Of a DNA stretch of 64,000 nt, positions 17,089 through 25,222 are shown piece after piece. The notes beneath the pieces are model-generated. The model was not told the origin of the DNA. It made no database searches and saw only the letters and a program-made list of their open reading frames with translations. The DNA is taken from assembly GCA_959347345.1 (NCBI GenBank), contig OY365738.1, positions 620,001 to 684,000 of the forward strand. Direction: 5' to 3'. The position numbers and the translations under genes were made by a program. The stretch is from an uncultured Amylibacter sp. Its GTDB lineage: Bacteria > Pseudomonadota > Alphaproteobacteria > Rhodobacterales > Rhodobacteraceae. Numbering within the stretch: position 1 is the stretch's first letter; each line of letters starts with the position of its first letter.

Positions 17089-18421
17089 CAGCAAGCCACT
17101 TTTCCAACCAGTGAATATCGTAGTTCCCCGTTTGCACATCCTCCTCCGCCAATAACGCATTAAACAAAGGCACGGTCGTGTCAATCCCATCCACTATCAG
17201 CTCACCCAACGCACGATGCAACCGCGCCAAGGCGGCATCACGGGTTATCCCCGATACAATCAGTTTCGCAATCAAACTATCGTAAAACGGCGGGATAGTA
17301 TAACCCGCGTATAACGCAGAATCCACCCGCACGCCGAGGCCTCCAGGCGCGTGATAGGTGCTAACCGTCCCAGGACAGGGCGCGAAATCGGGCAGAGATT
17401 CGGCGTTAATCCGCACCTCTATCGCGTGTCCTTTGATGGATAAATCCTCCTGCTTCAAAGTCATTTCCTGCCCGGCAGCCACGCGGATTTGCTGTTTCAC
17501 CAAATCCACCCCGTATATCGTTTCGGTCACGGGATGTTCAACCTGCAACCGCGTGTTCATCTCAATAAAATAAAATTCCCCGTTTTCATACAGGAATTCT
17601 ATCGTCCCCGCACCCGAATATTTTATATCAGCAACGGCTTTGGCGCAGGTTTGCCCGATTTTTTCACGAATCGCAGGGGTTATCACGGGCGAAGGTGCTT
17701 CTTCCAAAACCTTTTGATGGCGACGTTGCAAGGAACAATCACGCTCGCCCAAATGCACAGCCCGCCCGCGTCCATCGCCGAAAACCTGCACCTCAATATG
17801 ACGCGGAGTCGTCAGGTATTTTTCAATATAAACTGCGTCGTTGCCAAAGGCGGATTTCGCCTCTGCCCGTGCGGTGCGCCATGCTTCTTCCAACGCGTTC
17901 TTATTCGCCGCGACCTTCATACCGCGTCCGCCACCGCCCGCAGTTGCCTTAATAATAACGGGATAGCCCATATCCGCACAAATCCGCCCTGCGGCTTCCA
18001 GAGTATCCACCCCACCGTCAGAGCCCGGAACGCAAGGCACCCCAAGCCCACGCATGGTCTCTTTGGCGGTGATTTTATCGCCCATAAGGCGAATATGCTC
18101 GGCACTGGGGCCTATGAAGGTAATCCCATGATCCTCCAAAACCTGCACAAACGCGGCGTTTTCCGATAAAAACCCATAGCCCGGATGCACCGCCTGCGCC
18201 CCACTGACTTCGCAAGCCGAAATAATACTGGCGACATTAAGATAGCTTTGGGCAGAGGGCGGGGGGCCTATGCAAATGCTCTCATCCGCCATGCGCACAT
18301 GCATAGCGTCCGCGTCCGCTGTGGAATGGATGGCGACGGTTGCCACCCCCAGCTCTTTCGCGGCGCGGATGACACGCAGGGCAATCTCGCCACGGTTTGC
18401 AATCAGGATTTTATTGAACAT
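17084..18421 (-). CDS. accC: Biotin carboxylase subunit of acetyl-CoA carboxylase
   Basis: ATP-dependent carboxylation of biotin on AccB, the first half-reaction of malonyl-CoA synthesis. It has 445 residues. Features: the N-terminal [19 protein letters not shown], the ATP-grasp glycine loop in [14 protein letters not shown], and the catalytic block [14 protein letters not shown]. It lies two bases after the accB stop, so the genes form an accB-accC operon. The stop codon TAG is inside the heptamer tract that ends the mosaic repeat R3. Confidence 0.97.
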   Translation of the reverse strand: MFNKILIANRGEIALRVIRAAKELGVATVAIHSTADADAMHVRMADESICIGPPPSAQSYLNVASIISACEVSGAQAVHPGYGFLSENAAFVQVLEDHGITFIGPSAEHIRLMGDKITAKETMRGLGVPCVPGSDGGVDTLEAAGRICADMGYPVIIKATAGGGGRGMKVAANKNALEEAWRTARAEAKSAFGNDAVYIEKYLTTPRHIEVQVFGDGRGRAVHLGERDCSLQRRHQKVLEEAPSPVITPAIREKIGQTCAKAVADIKYSGAGTIEFLYENGEFYFIEMNTRLQVEHPVTETIYGVDLVKQQIRVAAGQEMTLKQEDLSIKGHAIEVRINAESLPDFAPCPGTVSTYHAPGGLGVRVDSALYAGYTIPPFYDSLIAKLIVSGITRDAALARLHRALGELIVDGIDTTVPLFNALLAEEDVQTGNYDIHWLEKWLAD

Positions 18422-18423
18422 AG

Positions 18424-18906
18424 CTATTCGATAATTAACAGAGGCGTGCCGAATTCCACCGCCGCGCCGTTGTCTACAAGGATTTTGGCGACCGTGCCGT
18501 TTTTCGTGGCGGCGATGGGGTTCATGGTTTTCATAGCCTCAATAATCAGCAGGGTATCGCCCTTTTTGACCTTCGCACCTAGGGACACAAAGGCGGGCGC
18601 GTCTGGTTCGGCCTGTAAATAAACCGTGCCGACCATGGGCGAGGTTATCGCGTTTGGGGAGATTTCTGCGGATTTCGCGGGTTCTGCCGATTTCGCGGGC
18701 TCAGCAGAGGTTTCGCTGGGTGCCGCGTGGGTTGGCGCGGGTGCAGTGGCAGGGGCGGCGTGTTTTTGCCGTGATAGGTGGATGTCCAGCGATTTGCTGG
18801 GTCCGTAATCCCGCGTTATTTGCAATTCTGTTAAGTCCTTTTCGGTTAACAATTTTGCCAAGGACTGGATGAATTTTAAATCGTTATCTTGGTCGTTTTT
18901 GCTCAT
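18424..18906 (-). CDS. accB: Biotin carboxyl carrier protein
   Basis: Carries biotin between the carboxylase and carboxyltransferase of acetyl-CoA carboxylase. It has 160 residues: an N-terminal helical region (1-50), an Ala/Pro/Glu linker with [14 protein letters not shown] repeats (60-85), and a biotinyl domain from about 86. The biotin-accepting Lys126 lies in EAMKTM, a variant of EAMKMM. The aroQ gene that often precedes accB is missing. A promoter candidate lies upstream at 18981-19009. Confidence 0.95.
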   Translation of the reverse strand: MSKNDQDNDLKFIQSLAKLLTEKDLTELQITRDYGPSKSLDIHLSRQKHAAPATAPAPTHAAPSETSAEPAKSAEPAKSAEISPNAITSPMVGTVYLQAEPDAPAFVSLGAKVKKGDTLLIIEAMKTMNPIAATKNGTVAKILVDNGAAVEFGTPLLIIE

Positions 18907-18980
18907 AGTTTGGTGTTTAACCCCCGATTATATGTGTTTGGGCAGGCGGGTTTTGGTCGCCGTGCCAGTGTTCTGCGGGT

Positions 18981-19009
18981 AGGATAAAATATTTTTGACG
19001 GATTGGCAA
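18981..19009 (-). promoter_or_regulatory. Candidate promoter of accB-accC
   Basis: On the minus strand TTGCCA (19004-19009), a 17-bp spacer and TATCCT (18981-18986), about 75 bp before the accB start. Confidence 0.5.
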
Positions 19010-19011
19010 GG

Positions 19012-19089
19012 GTAATTAATGGTGAATTGTGAATTATGAATTATTAATTGTGAATGGCGGTCTGCCCGCCTGTTGCGGTCGGCGGGCAG
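19012..19089. repeat. TGAATTA-type heptamers followed by a 9-bp inverted repeat
   Basis: A GTGAATT/ATGAATT tract (about 19012-19054) leads into a hairpin CTGCCCGCC/GGCGGGCAG (19062-19070 and 19081-19089). The hairpin ends 18 bases before the start of the NYN gene and could limit its translation. Confidence 0.65.
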
Positions 19090-19107
19090 GTCTGCTATAC
19101 CGATGGA

Positions 19108-19800
19108 ATGAAACAGAAACGCGCGATTTTTTACATTGATGGATTTAATTTTTATTATTTAGCATTGAAAGCAAAACCTCAGTATAAATGGCTGAATCCA
19201 AAGGCTTTGGCCGATGGGATTGTCCATGATGACACGACGGTTGCCTGTGTGAAGTATTTTAGTGCGCGGGTATCGGGGAAAATCAGCCAATCCGCGCATA
19301 AAAAGCAGAATCTTTATTTAAGGGCGTTAATGACGATTCCCACGATTGATATAATCCTTGGCAAGTTTGTTGTCCGTGAAAAATCTGTGACTCTAACACC
19401 CGAAGAGCAACACAGCCTGAATAGAAACAAAGTTCTAGCAAGTATTGCCGAAGAAAAACGAACCGATGTTAATCTTGCGTCGCACCTTATTTATGATGCC
19501 TGTAATGATAATTTTGATATTGCCTATGTGATAACGAATGATACCGATTTTGTTGAACCGATTAAAATGGTGAAGGAAGTTATTGGCAAACCCATTGTGA
19601 TTGTTGCCCCGCGATCATTGATTATTGATGAGAAAAAGAATAAGTTTGGCACCTCTGTGCCTGATAGTAAATTAAAAAATGCTGCCAGTGAAACATATTT
19701 TATCAATGATTCGTTGCTGGGTGATTCGCAGTTTCCTGATGAAATACATAAAAAAAATGGTAAAATCATAAGAAAACCGCAAGATTGGTGGAAAAAATGA
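19108..19800 (+). CDS. NYN-domain (PIN-like) putative ribonuclease
   Basis: A 230-residue protein with the NYN/LabA-like fold, a PIN-related metal-dependent RNase fold. Acidic positions typical of the active site are visible: Asp11 in FYIDGFNFYY, the Asp in KRTDVNLASHLIYDA, and the Asp pair in YVITNDTDFVEPIKMV. I start at the ATG at 19108 because the fold begins four residues later; the longer frame reads through the hairpin upstream. The gene is AT-rich compared with accBC and looks like accessory DNA. Two small-RNA candidates follow it. Target RNA and role are unknown. Confidence 0.8.
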   Translation: MKQKRAIFYIDGFNFYYLALKAKPQYKWLNPKALADGIVHDDTTVACVKYFSARVSGKISQSAHKKQNLYLRALMTIPTIDIILGKFVVREKSVTLTPEEQHSLNRNKVLASIAEEKRTDVNLASHLIYDACNDNFDIAYVITNDTDFVEPIKMVKEVIGKPIVIVAPRSLIIDEKKNKFGTSVPDSKLKNAASETYFINDSLLGDSQFPDEIHKKNGKIIRKPQDWWKK

Positions 19801-19840
19801 TAAAAAAACTGGTTTTTTGCGATTTTTATTCATTTTTTAC

Positions 19841-19868
19841 TTGCAAACTCCGTTTTTGATGTTATATT
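19841..19868 (+). promoter_or_regulatory. Promoter of small-RNA candidate 1
   Basis: TTGCAA (19841-19846), a 16-bp spacer and TATATT (19863-19868), placed 6-8 bases before the start of sequence shared with the second candidate. Confidence 0.5.
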
Positions 19869-19874
19869 GACCCT

Positions 19875-19943
19875 ACCAAGTGTTTGGCTTAGCCTTGCAT
19901 TCTCGAGACCATGAATAGAAATATTCGTGGTCTTCGATTTTTA
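19875..19943 (+). ncRNA. Small-RNA candidate 1 of a tandem pair
   Basis: About 69 nt running from just after a -10 box to an intrinsic terminator. The terminator has an 11-bp stem GACCATGAATA/TATTCGTGGTC (19907-19917 and 19922-19932, one G-U pair) with a GAAA loop, flanked by TCGA repeats and followed by TTTTT. It shares the block AGTG..TG.CTTAG..TTGCA.TCTCGA and the terminator layout with candidate 2 about 148 bp downstream. The terminator alone could also serve the NYN gene. Confidence 0.55.
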
Positions 19944-19988
19944 GGCGGTTATTTTATCTTTTTTGCGTGAATATGTCGTAATTGTGTA

Positions 19989-20017
19989 TTGATATAGTAT
20001 GTCATTATTGCTATATC
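19989..20017 (+). promoter_or_regulatory. Promoter of small-RNA candidate 2
   Basis: TTGATA (19989-19994), a 17-bp spacer and TATATC (20012-20017). Confidence 0.55.
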
Positions 20018-20023
20018 TGTATC

Positions 20024-20089
20024 AACCAGTGCCTGACTTAGTTTTGCACTCTCGAAGACCACGGATTATTCTGTGGTCTTCGATTTTTA
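20024..20089 (+). ncRNA. Small-RNA candidate 2 of a tandem pair
   Basis: About 66 nt with its own promoter. It ends in a perfect 10-bp stem CGAAGACCAC/GTGGTCTTCG (20053-20062 and 20073-20082) followed by ATTTTTAG. The 5' half is similar to candidate 1 but not identical, whereas the terminator stems differ in sequence and keep pairing. No open frame with a ribosome site is present. Confidence 0.6.
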
Positions 20090-20101
20090 GCTCCCCAAAA
20101 C

Positions 20102-21448
20102 CTACCGCCTCCGCCCCTTACGCCGCCGTGCTTCTTCCGAAGCTACCCCAATAATCTCTTCCGCGCGTAACCACACCCGACTGCCCTTCACCAGCAACCC
20201 TTGGGCGCGTTTGGCATGCACGATAGCCTGCCCAAAATCCCCGTTCAAAGCTGCCCGTTCGGCGGCAATAAACGCAGCCTCGCCAATCTTATCCGCCCGC
20301 GCATAGGCCAAGGATAAATCGCGTAACATACGGCTATCGTGGGGGTCTTTGCCATACGCCCGCTCCAAAATAGCCAAGGCCCGCGCATTCCCAGCAATGC
20401 TATTGCCCGCCAATAATGCCCGCCCAAGCCCCGCCAGAATCAACGGCGCGTCAGGGTAAATCGCGACCGCCTTGCGATAGGCGGCAATCGCCCCCGACGC
20501 ATCGCCGTTTTCCAGCAAAATCTGCCCGTGGAGCTCGTGATAATAGCCGTCATTCGGGCGCAGGCGCAACAATCGCGTGATTTCCGCCATGGCGCGATCG
20601 GTGTCGGGCAAACGGTGATAGGCTATGGCGCGTGTCAATGTCGCCACTTCGCTGGTATCCCCCGCATCCAAACGGCGCAAGGCTTGCTGGGGTGCGGTGG
20701 TAAAGCCGTCAAACTTCGCCCGCATCCGCCCATAGCGGTAGTCAATATCGGCATCGCGCGTGGTATCCACTCCGTGTGCGTGGGTTTCCACCAACGTTTT
20801 TAACGTTTGAATCCGCGCTTGTGATAGCGGATGGGTCAGGGTGTAAGGGTCGCGTTTGTGGGCGGTCAAAAGGTCTTGCCCTTGGAATATTTTCAAAACC
20901 TCTATCGCCGCGTTCGGGTCAATCCCCGCCTGTGCCAAGTATTTCACGCCCGATTGATCGGCGCTGGTTTCCTGCCTGCGGGTGTTGGTGAGGATACTGC
21001 GTTCCGCCGCACTGGTTGAGCCGATTGCCAACCCCACGCCAGCCCCAGGTGCACCCGCCAAGGCAGTGGCTAGGCTGAGCAGAATTCCCACGCCCGCAGC
21101 CGTTCGGGTGCTGGCGATTTGCAGGCTACGCTGGATGATATGGCCGCCTGTGATGTGTCCGATTTCGTGTGCCATGACGGCTTGCAGCATTTCCACGGTG
21201 GGTAGTTTTTTGATTAACCCGTAGTTTAGGAAAATATCGTTACCCGGGGCGACAAAGGCGTTAAGGGCGGGGCTGTTGACTATGAAGATTTCCGTGGATT
21301 CGGGCAGGCCTGCTTTTTGTAATAATGGGCGGGCGATGCGATTGAGGGTGTGCTCGATTTCGGTATCGCGGATGAGCCCTTGGGCTGTGGCGAATTGGGG
21401 CAGCAGGGCTGCTATCGTTAGGATGATGATGGAGAGGGCAATGCGCAT
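20102..21448 (-). CDS. M48-family periplasmic metalloprotease, BepA-like
   Basis: A 448-residue zinc protease with a signal peptide (about 1-22, ending ATAQG) and an M48 domain bearing HEIGH in AVMAHEIGHITGGHI. A hydrophobic Gly/Ala-rich segment follows, and the C-terminal half (about 250-430) is made of TPR-like helices. This is the architecture of BepA/YfgC, which controls outer-membrane protein and LPS-transport assembly. The extreme C-terminus is strongly basic (RRRKGRRR). The gene is convergent with the small-RNA candidates. A TTAACGA tract and mosaic repeat R4 lie upstream of it. Confidence 0.88.
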   Translation of the reverse strand: MRIALSIIILTIAALLPQFATAQGLIRDTEIEHTLNRIARPLLQKAGLPESTEIFIVNSPALNAFVAPGNDIFLNYGLIKKLPTVEMLQAVMAHEIGHITGGHIIQRSLQIASTRTAAGVGILLSLATALAGAPGAGVGLAIGSTSAAERSILTNTRRQETSADQSGVKYLAQAGIDPNAAIEVLKIFQGQDLLTAHKRDPYTLTHPLSQARIQTLKTLVETHAHGVDTTRDADIDYRYGRMRAKFDGFTTAPQQALRRLDAGDTSEVATLTRAIAYHRLPDTDRAMAEITRLLRLRPNDGYYHELHGQILLENGDASGAIAAYRKAVAIYPDAPLILAGLGRALLAGNSIAGNARALAILERAYGKDPHDSRMLRDLSLAYARADKIGEAAFIAAERAALNGDFGQAIVHAKRAQGLLVKGSRVWLRAEEIIGVASEEARRRKGRRR

Positions 21449-21487
21449 GGGCGGAGTGTGGGATATTTCGGCGGGAAAGTCAAGGTT

Positions 21488-22146
21488 TTAACGATTAGCG
21501 ATTAACGATTAACGATTAGTGGTGGCTTTTGTGCATATAGAGCTTTTTCATAAGGGCAGTTGAACCTGCCCGACCAAAATAAAAACATGAAAAAGCCCAT
21601 ACACAAAAGCCTTTGGTTACAAGACGTTAGGTTTATCATAAATTTACTATCTGGAATAACAAGATTATAGATTGGATTATTTACAAAGAATACTTGGGAA
21701 TTGGCGAATTAGTGATTAGTGATTAACGATTAGTGATTAGTGATTTTTGCCACTTCTTGACTGGTCGGCATTGCGTAGCAATGACGAAGACCCGAAGGGC
21801 AAAATCGGTAATAGTTAATCTAGGACAATCTACAATCCTAGGAAACGACCGCCCAAAGGGTGGTCGCGCGCACCCTCACCCCCACGGGTGCGCGTCAGCT
21901 TATCGGTTGTACTGGGTCAGTGTATTTTAGAGTCGCAGGTGACGCAAATCCCTTTATACCTAACAACCAAGACGCACACCCTTCGGGTTCGCGCGACCCC
22001 GTGCCACCATGACGAATGGTTGTTTTATTTAAAACAGAATTTGCCAAGTATAACCAAAGGCTTTTGTGTATGGGCTTTACGCAAGTAAAGCTCTATATGC
22101 ACAAAAGCCCCCACTAATCGTTAATCATTAATCGTTAATCGTTAAA
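21488..22146. repeat. Mosaic intergenic repeat R4 (long copy)
   Basis: About 660 bp without a gene. A TTAACGA tract (21488-21521) and its inverse (22112-22146) bound it. Inside, a palindromic module occurs at both ends in opposite orientation (GGCTTTTGTGCATATAGAGC near 21526 and its complement near 22088), the first with GGGCAG-TTGAAC-CTGCCC. Between them are the AT-rich module (about 21605-21712), internal TTAGTGA heptamers (21710-21745), the hairpin CATTGC-GTA-GCAATG (21769-21783), and a long module shared with R6 in the other orientation (about 21845-22065) with stems CGACCGCCC/GGGTGGTCG and CGCGCACCC/GGGTGCGCG. Confidence 0.85.
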
Positions 22147-22147
22147 C

Positions 22148-22606
22148 TTAAAAAACTGCCCGAATCTTCCGCATCAAAGAATCCCGCACCGCGCGATAGG
22201 CATCCATCTGCACGGCTCTGCTTTCACCAACCCCCTGCCCTGTGGGGTCTGGCGTTGGCCAATACTGCACCTCCACGGCTGCCGTCCGCGTATGCTCCCG
22301 CGCCAGAGTCTCTGCCCGTTCCGACAACGCCACTATCAAATCATAGCTTTGCAACCCATCCCCCAGCTCTTCCAGCTCTTGGAACGAGCGCACCTTGTGC
22401 CGCGCCAATTCCACACCCACCTCTGCACACACGGCTATCGCATAGCCGTCAATATCCAAATCCCCCTTCACCCCCGCCGATTGCACGAAAATAGCCTTAC
22501 CCACGTGGGCTTTCATCAATCCCTCTGCCATAGGCGAGCGAATAGAATTATGGTCGCAACAGAACAAAACGGAATGGTATTTGGGGGGAGTTTGCACCGA
22601 TATCAT
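22148..22606 (-). CDS. Low-molecular-weight protein tyrosine phosphatase / ArsC-type
   Basis: A 152-residue protein with the P-loop Cys17-x5-Arg23 (FCCDHNSIRSP) and the C-terminal acid Asp in WPTPDPTG, both hallmarks of LMW-PTP and thioredoxin-linked arsenate reductases. I start at the ATG at 22606 (MISVQTPPKYHSVLF), which overlaps the UPF0262 stop as ATGA, rather than seven codons earlier. It is the last gene of the hisD-UPF0262-phosphatase row. In relatives infA follows, but here mosaic repeat R4 follows instead. Whether the substrate is phosphotyrosine or arsenate is not decidable from sequence. Confidence 0.87.
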   Translation of the reverse strand: MISVQTPPKYHSVLFCCDHNSIRSPMAEGLMKAHVGKAIFVQSAGVKGDLDIDGYAIAVCAEVGVELARHKVRSFQELEELGDGLQSYDLIVALSERAETLAREHTRTAAVEVQYWPTPDPTGQGVGESRAVQMDAYRAVRDSLMRKIRAVF

Positions 22607-23082
22607 CCTTTGAACTGCAACGCGCAAATCAGCGTGAATAGCCGCCGTGCGGTTTTGTGGTCTGTGTCAATTTTGCCATCCAAACGTTCCAATAGCTGGC
22701 TCGCACCTTCGTCATGAATGCCACGCCGCCCCATATCTATTGCCTCTATCTTTGAGGGAGGCAGGCTGGTGACCGCCTTAAAATAGCTCTCACATATCGC
22801 GAAATAGTCCTTGATAATCTGGCGCATCGGGGAAATAGACAAATGGAACTGCCCCGCCGCGTCCCCATTTTGGGTTTTAAGATCAAACACCACACGCCTA
22901 TCAATAATGGATAACGTCAATTTATACGGACCATCGGGGGATTTGTCGTTTGGCAGACCGAAAACATTCTCTTCCAGCATATCAAAAATGGCGATATTAC
23001 GCTCCTGTTCCGTCTCTGCCGAGGCGGGGGGCAGGTTGGAATCATCCAAGACAATATCAACAAGGCAGGAAATCGCGGGCAT
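22603..23082 (-). CDS. UPF0262 family protein
   Basis: A 159-residue cytosolic protein matching the alphaproteobacterial UPF0262 family: VDIVLDDSNL near the N-terminus, a central LTLSIIDRRVVFDL strand pair, and RQIIKDYFAICESYF. Function is unknown. Its conserved place between hisD and the LMW phosphatase supports the call. It overlaps the phosphatase start by four bases. In this window it is separated from hisD by an inserted lipoprotein gene. Confidence 0.88.
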   Translation of the reverse strand: MPAISCLVDIVLDDSNLPPASAETEQERNIAIFDMLEENVFGLPNDKSPDGPYKLTLSIIDRRVVFDLKTQNGDAAGQFHLSISPMRQIIKDYFAICESYFKAVTSLPPSKIEAIDMGRRGIHDEGASQLLERLDGKIDTDHKTARRLFTLICALQFKG

Positions 23083-23185
23083 GGGGGGTCTTTTAGGTTT
23101 ATTGGGGGGTTATCGGGGTTTTTAATAGCGGTTAATTACCCATAAAGAAAAATCCGCACGGATGCAAGGGGGCTTTGGGGGGAAA

Positions 23186-25066
23186 TTACTGATTATTGGG
23201 ATTATCCGCGACAAACCCACCATAAGGCGCGTTTGCAATGAAACCATCCTTGGACATGAGGGCAGCGCCCACCAAGCCCTCTTGCCCAATCAGCCCCGTT
23301 GCTTGATAATAGCCACGAACGCTTATATTGTCACGATAAGATGGATCCTGTCCCTCTGGATTTGAATTCCGCAGAATTGATCCGAAAACCGTGCCTGTTT
23401 CGCTAAAACCAAGGGAAAACCTGATGAATTCGTGGCGAGGTATAATCAGAGGCGTTATGTCCGACTCCGTTAAATTTGAATCTTGTGCTATACTATCGGT
23501 AATATGTTTTTGCTGGCGTTTGGCAGTACTGTCTATTTCGCTTTGTGTAATCCCTTGCCCATCAATGGTTCTGCTGGCAAAATCAATTTCAAAATTGACA
23601 GATCCTTCCTCCCCAGCAAAATTAAATGTACCAGGCCAAGTGGTTATCATGGGCGCTGTAATTAAAGGCGGACCCAAGTCGGTTGTTGGTAAAATCCCGG
23701 CAAAATAAACATCATCCCCCTGCGGGTCGCTGGCGAGTTTCCCATAAAAAGCCTGCCAACCATCATTTTCATCGCCCGCCCGCGAATCCGTTATTATTAA
23801 GAGATTATCCGTGGCGGGCATTACTCCTGTTGTGTCAATCATTGTGGGTTGCTCCGCATCCTCGCTTGGCAAAATCGTTAAAAAACCACTCCCGCCCGCG
23901 GGATTTACCGATGTGGGATAATTTGGCAAATCCGCCGCGCTCACCCTATTATCGCAAAGGGCAACCGGGCAAACATAGGGGGAGGAGGCAACGGGGCGGT
24001 CGGATTCTGGCACGGGATTATCGGCAGAAAAACCACCGAAAGGCGAATCCTCAATATACCCTTTGATATTGACGAGTGCGCCGACCAAACCCTCCTGCCC
24101 AATCAAACCCATTGCCCGATAATGACCCAACAAAAGGTAGGTACCATCGCTGGTAAATTGCGATTCATGCGTTGAATAGCGAAGCACCGTCCCATTAACA
24201 CTGCCCCCTTCGGAAAACCCAAGGGCAAAGCTGGTGCTAAACTCAGAATCGTTCACAACGGTTCGCGCGTCAATCTGCCTATTGGCAAAATCAATTTCAA
24301 AATCAATCGCGTGGTTTTCAAGCCCGCCAAAGGTAAAAGTCCCAGGCCAAACGGTTGTTGTCGGCGCAACGCTGAGCGGTCTGCCCAAATTGGTTGTTGG
24401 CAAAAGCCCCGCAAAATAAAGATTATCGCCTTGTGGATTGCTGGCGAGTTTCCCCCAAAACGCCTGCCAGCCGTCCCCCGCATCATTGGGGCGCGACCCG
24501 CGCAGTATGTCCTCTGATTCGATAGCAACCAGTTGTTCATTTACCAGCCGTCCTGTGCCAGTGGTATCAATATCTTTGCCCGTTTCAATCGTTAAAAAGG
24601 TTGATTTGCCCGCGATAGAGGGCGATGGGTGATAATTTGGCAGGTCTTTCACCCCTGCGTTATTATCGCAAATGGCAAGCACACACGCGGGGTTTTCGGA
24701 TTCGGTTGGAGGCACAATTGGCGGCACAGTTGGCGGCACGGTTGGGGGAGGTTTCACATCACCGCCCCTAGATATGGACGAGCCACTAACCTCTAATGCA
24801 GCATTACTATTTGATGTAAAACCCTGACCAGATGAAACTGTTTTAGAGCCAGAATCGCCTGAAGTTGTGTTAGAAACACCAGAATCTGAACCAGATGAAT
24901 CATCCGTATCATCCTTATCGGATGTAACCTCGGCTTCTGTTTCTAGCTGTATTGTGCTGTCATCTGAAGGATTGGTCGGTGTTGCCGCAGTGTCGCCTTC
25001 ACCGCAAGCAGTGATAATTGACATAAAAAAGACCGCTAAAATAGTGCGGATTAGGAATCTATACAT
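23186..25066 (-). CDS. Surface lipoprotein with two TbpB-like beta-barrel repeats
   Basis: Predicted lipoprotein of 626 residues starting at the ATG at 25066: a hydrophobic signal with lipobox ITAC, a long Ser/Asp/Thr-rich tether, and a Pro repeat (PPTVPPTVPPIVPP). Two homologous units of about 220-250 residues follow. Each opens with a Cys pair before DN (CVLAICDN; CPVALCDN), a DLPNY motif and FLTI, then DGWQAF-GKLAS and YFAG, WPGTF, FEIDFA, and closes with GLIGQEGLVGA and a final GGF strand. That ending resembles TbpB-type C-lobe barrels, but I am unsure of the family. The gene sits inside an otherwise conserved hisD-UPF0262 row and has a relative at the right edge of the window. Ligand unknown. 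Confidence 0.7.
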   Translation of the reverse strand: MYRFLIRTILAVFFMSIITACGEGDTAATPTNPSDDSTIQLETEAEVTSDKDDTDDSSGSDSGVSNTTSGDSGSKTVSSGQGFTSNSNAALEVSGSSISRGGDVKPPPTVPPTVPPIVPPTESENPACVLAICDNNAGVKDLPNYHPSPSIAGKSTFLTIETGKDIDTTGTGRLVNEQLVAIESEDILRGSRPNDAGDGWQAFWGKLASNPQGDNLYFAGLLPTTNLGRPLSVAPTTTVWPGTFTFGGLENHAIDFEIDFANRQIDARTVVNDSEFSTSFALGFSEGGSVNGTVLRYSTHESQFTSDGTYLLLGHYRAMGLIGQEGLVGALVNIKGYIEDSPFGGFSADNPVPESDRPVASSPYVCPVALCDNRVSAADLPNYPTSVNPAGGSGFLTILPSEDAEQPTMIDTTGVMPATDNLLIITDSRAGDENDGWQAFYGKLASDPQGDDVYFAGILPTTDLGPPLITAPMITTWPGTFNFAGEEGSVNFEIDFASRTIDGQGITQSEIDSTAKRQQKHITDSIAQDSNLTESDITPLIIPRHEFIRFSLGFSETGTVFGSILRNSNPEGQDPSYRDNISVRGYYQATGLIGQEGLVGAALMSKDGFIANAPYGGFVADNPNNQ

Positions 25067-25222
25067 AACATGATTCCTGTAATTGGTTTTATTTGAAATG
25101 GTATAGGGCAAACTTGCCACTGGCAAGGGGTGTTTGCGCTAATTCTAGCTTTTCACATGGGGGTTGGGGGTAAATAATGTTTGGGGCGGGTATAAAATTT
25201 TATTGATTTTTGTGCGACTCAC

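Noticed and set aside
22255..23125. Plus-strand frames opposite the phosphatase and UPF0262 genes
   Set aside because: Antisense shadows rich in Pro, His and Arg with no family pattern; the minus-strand genes are conserved.
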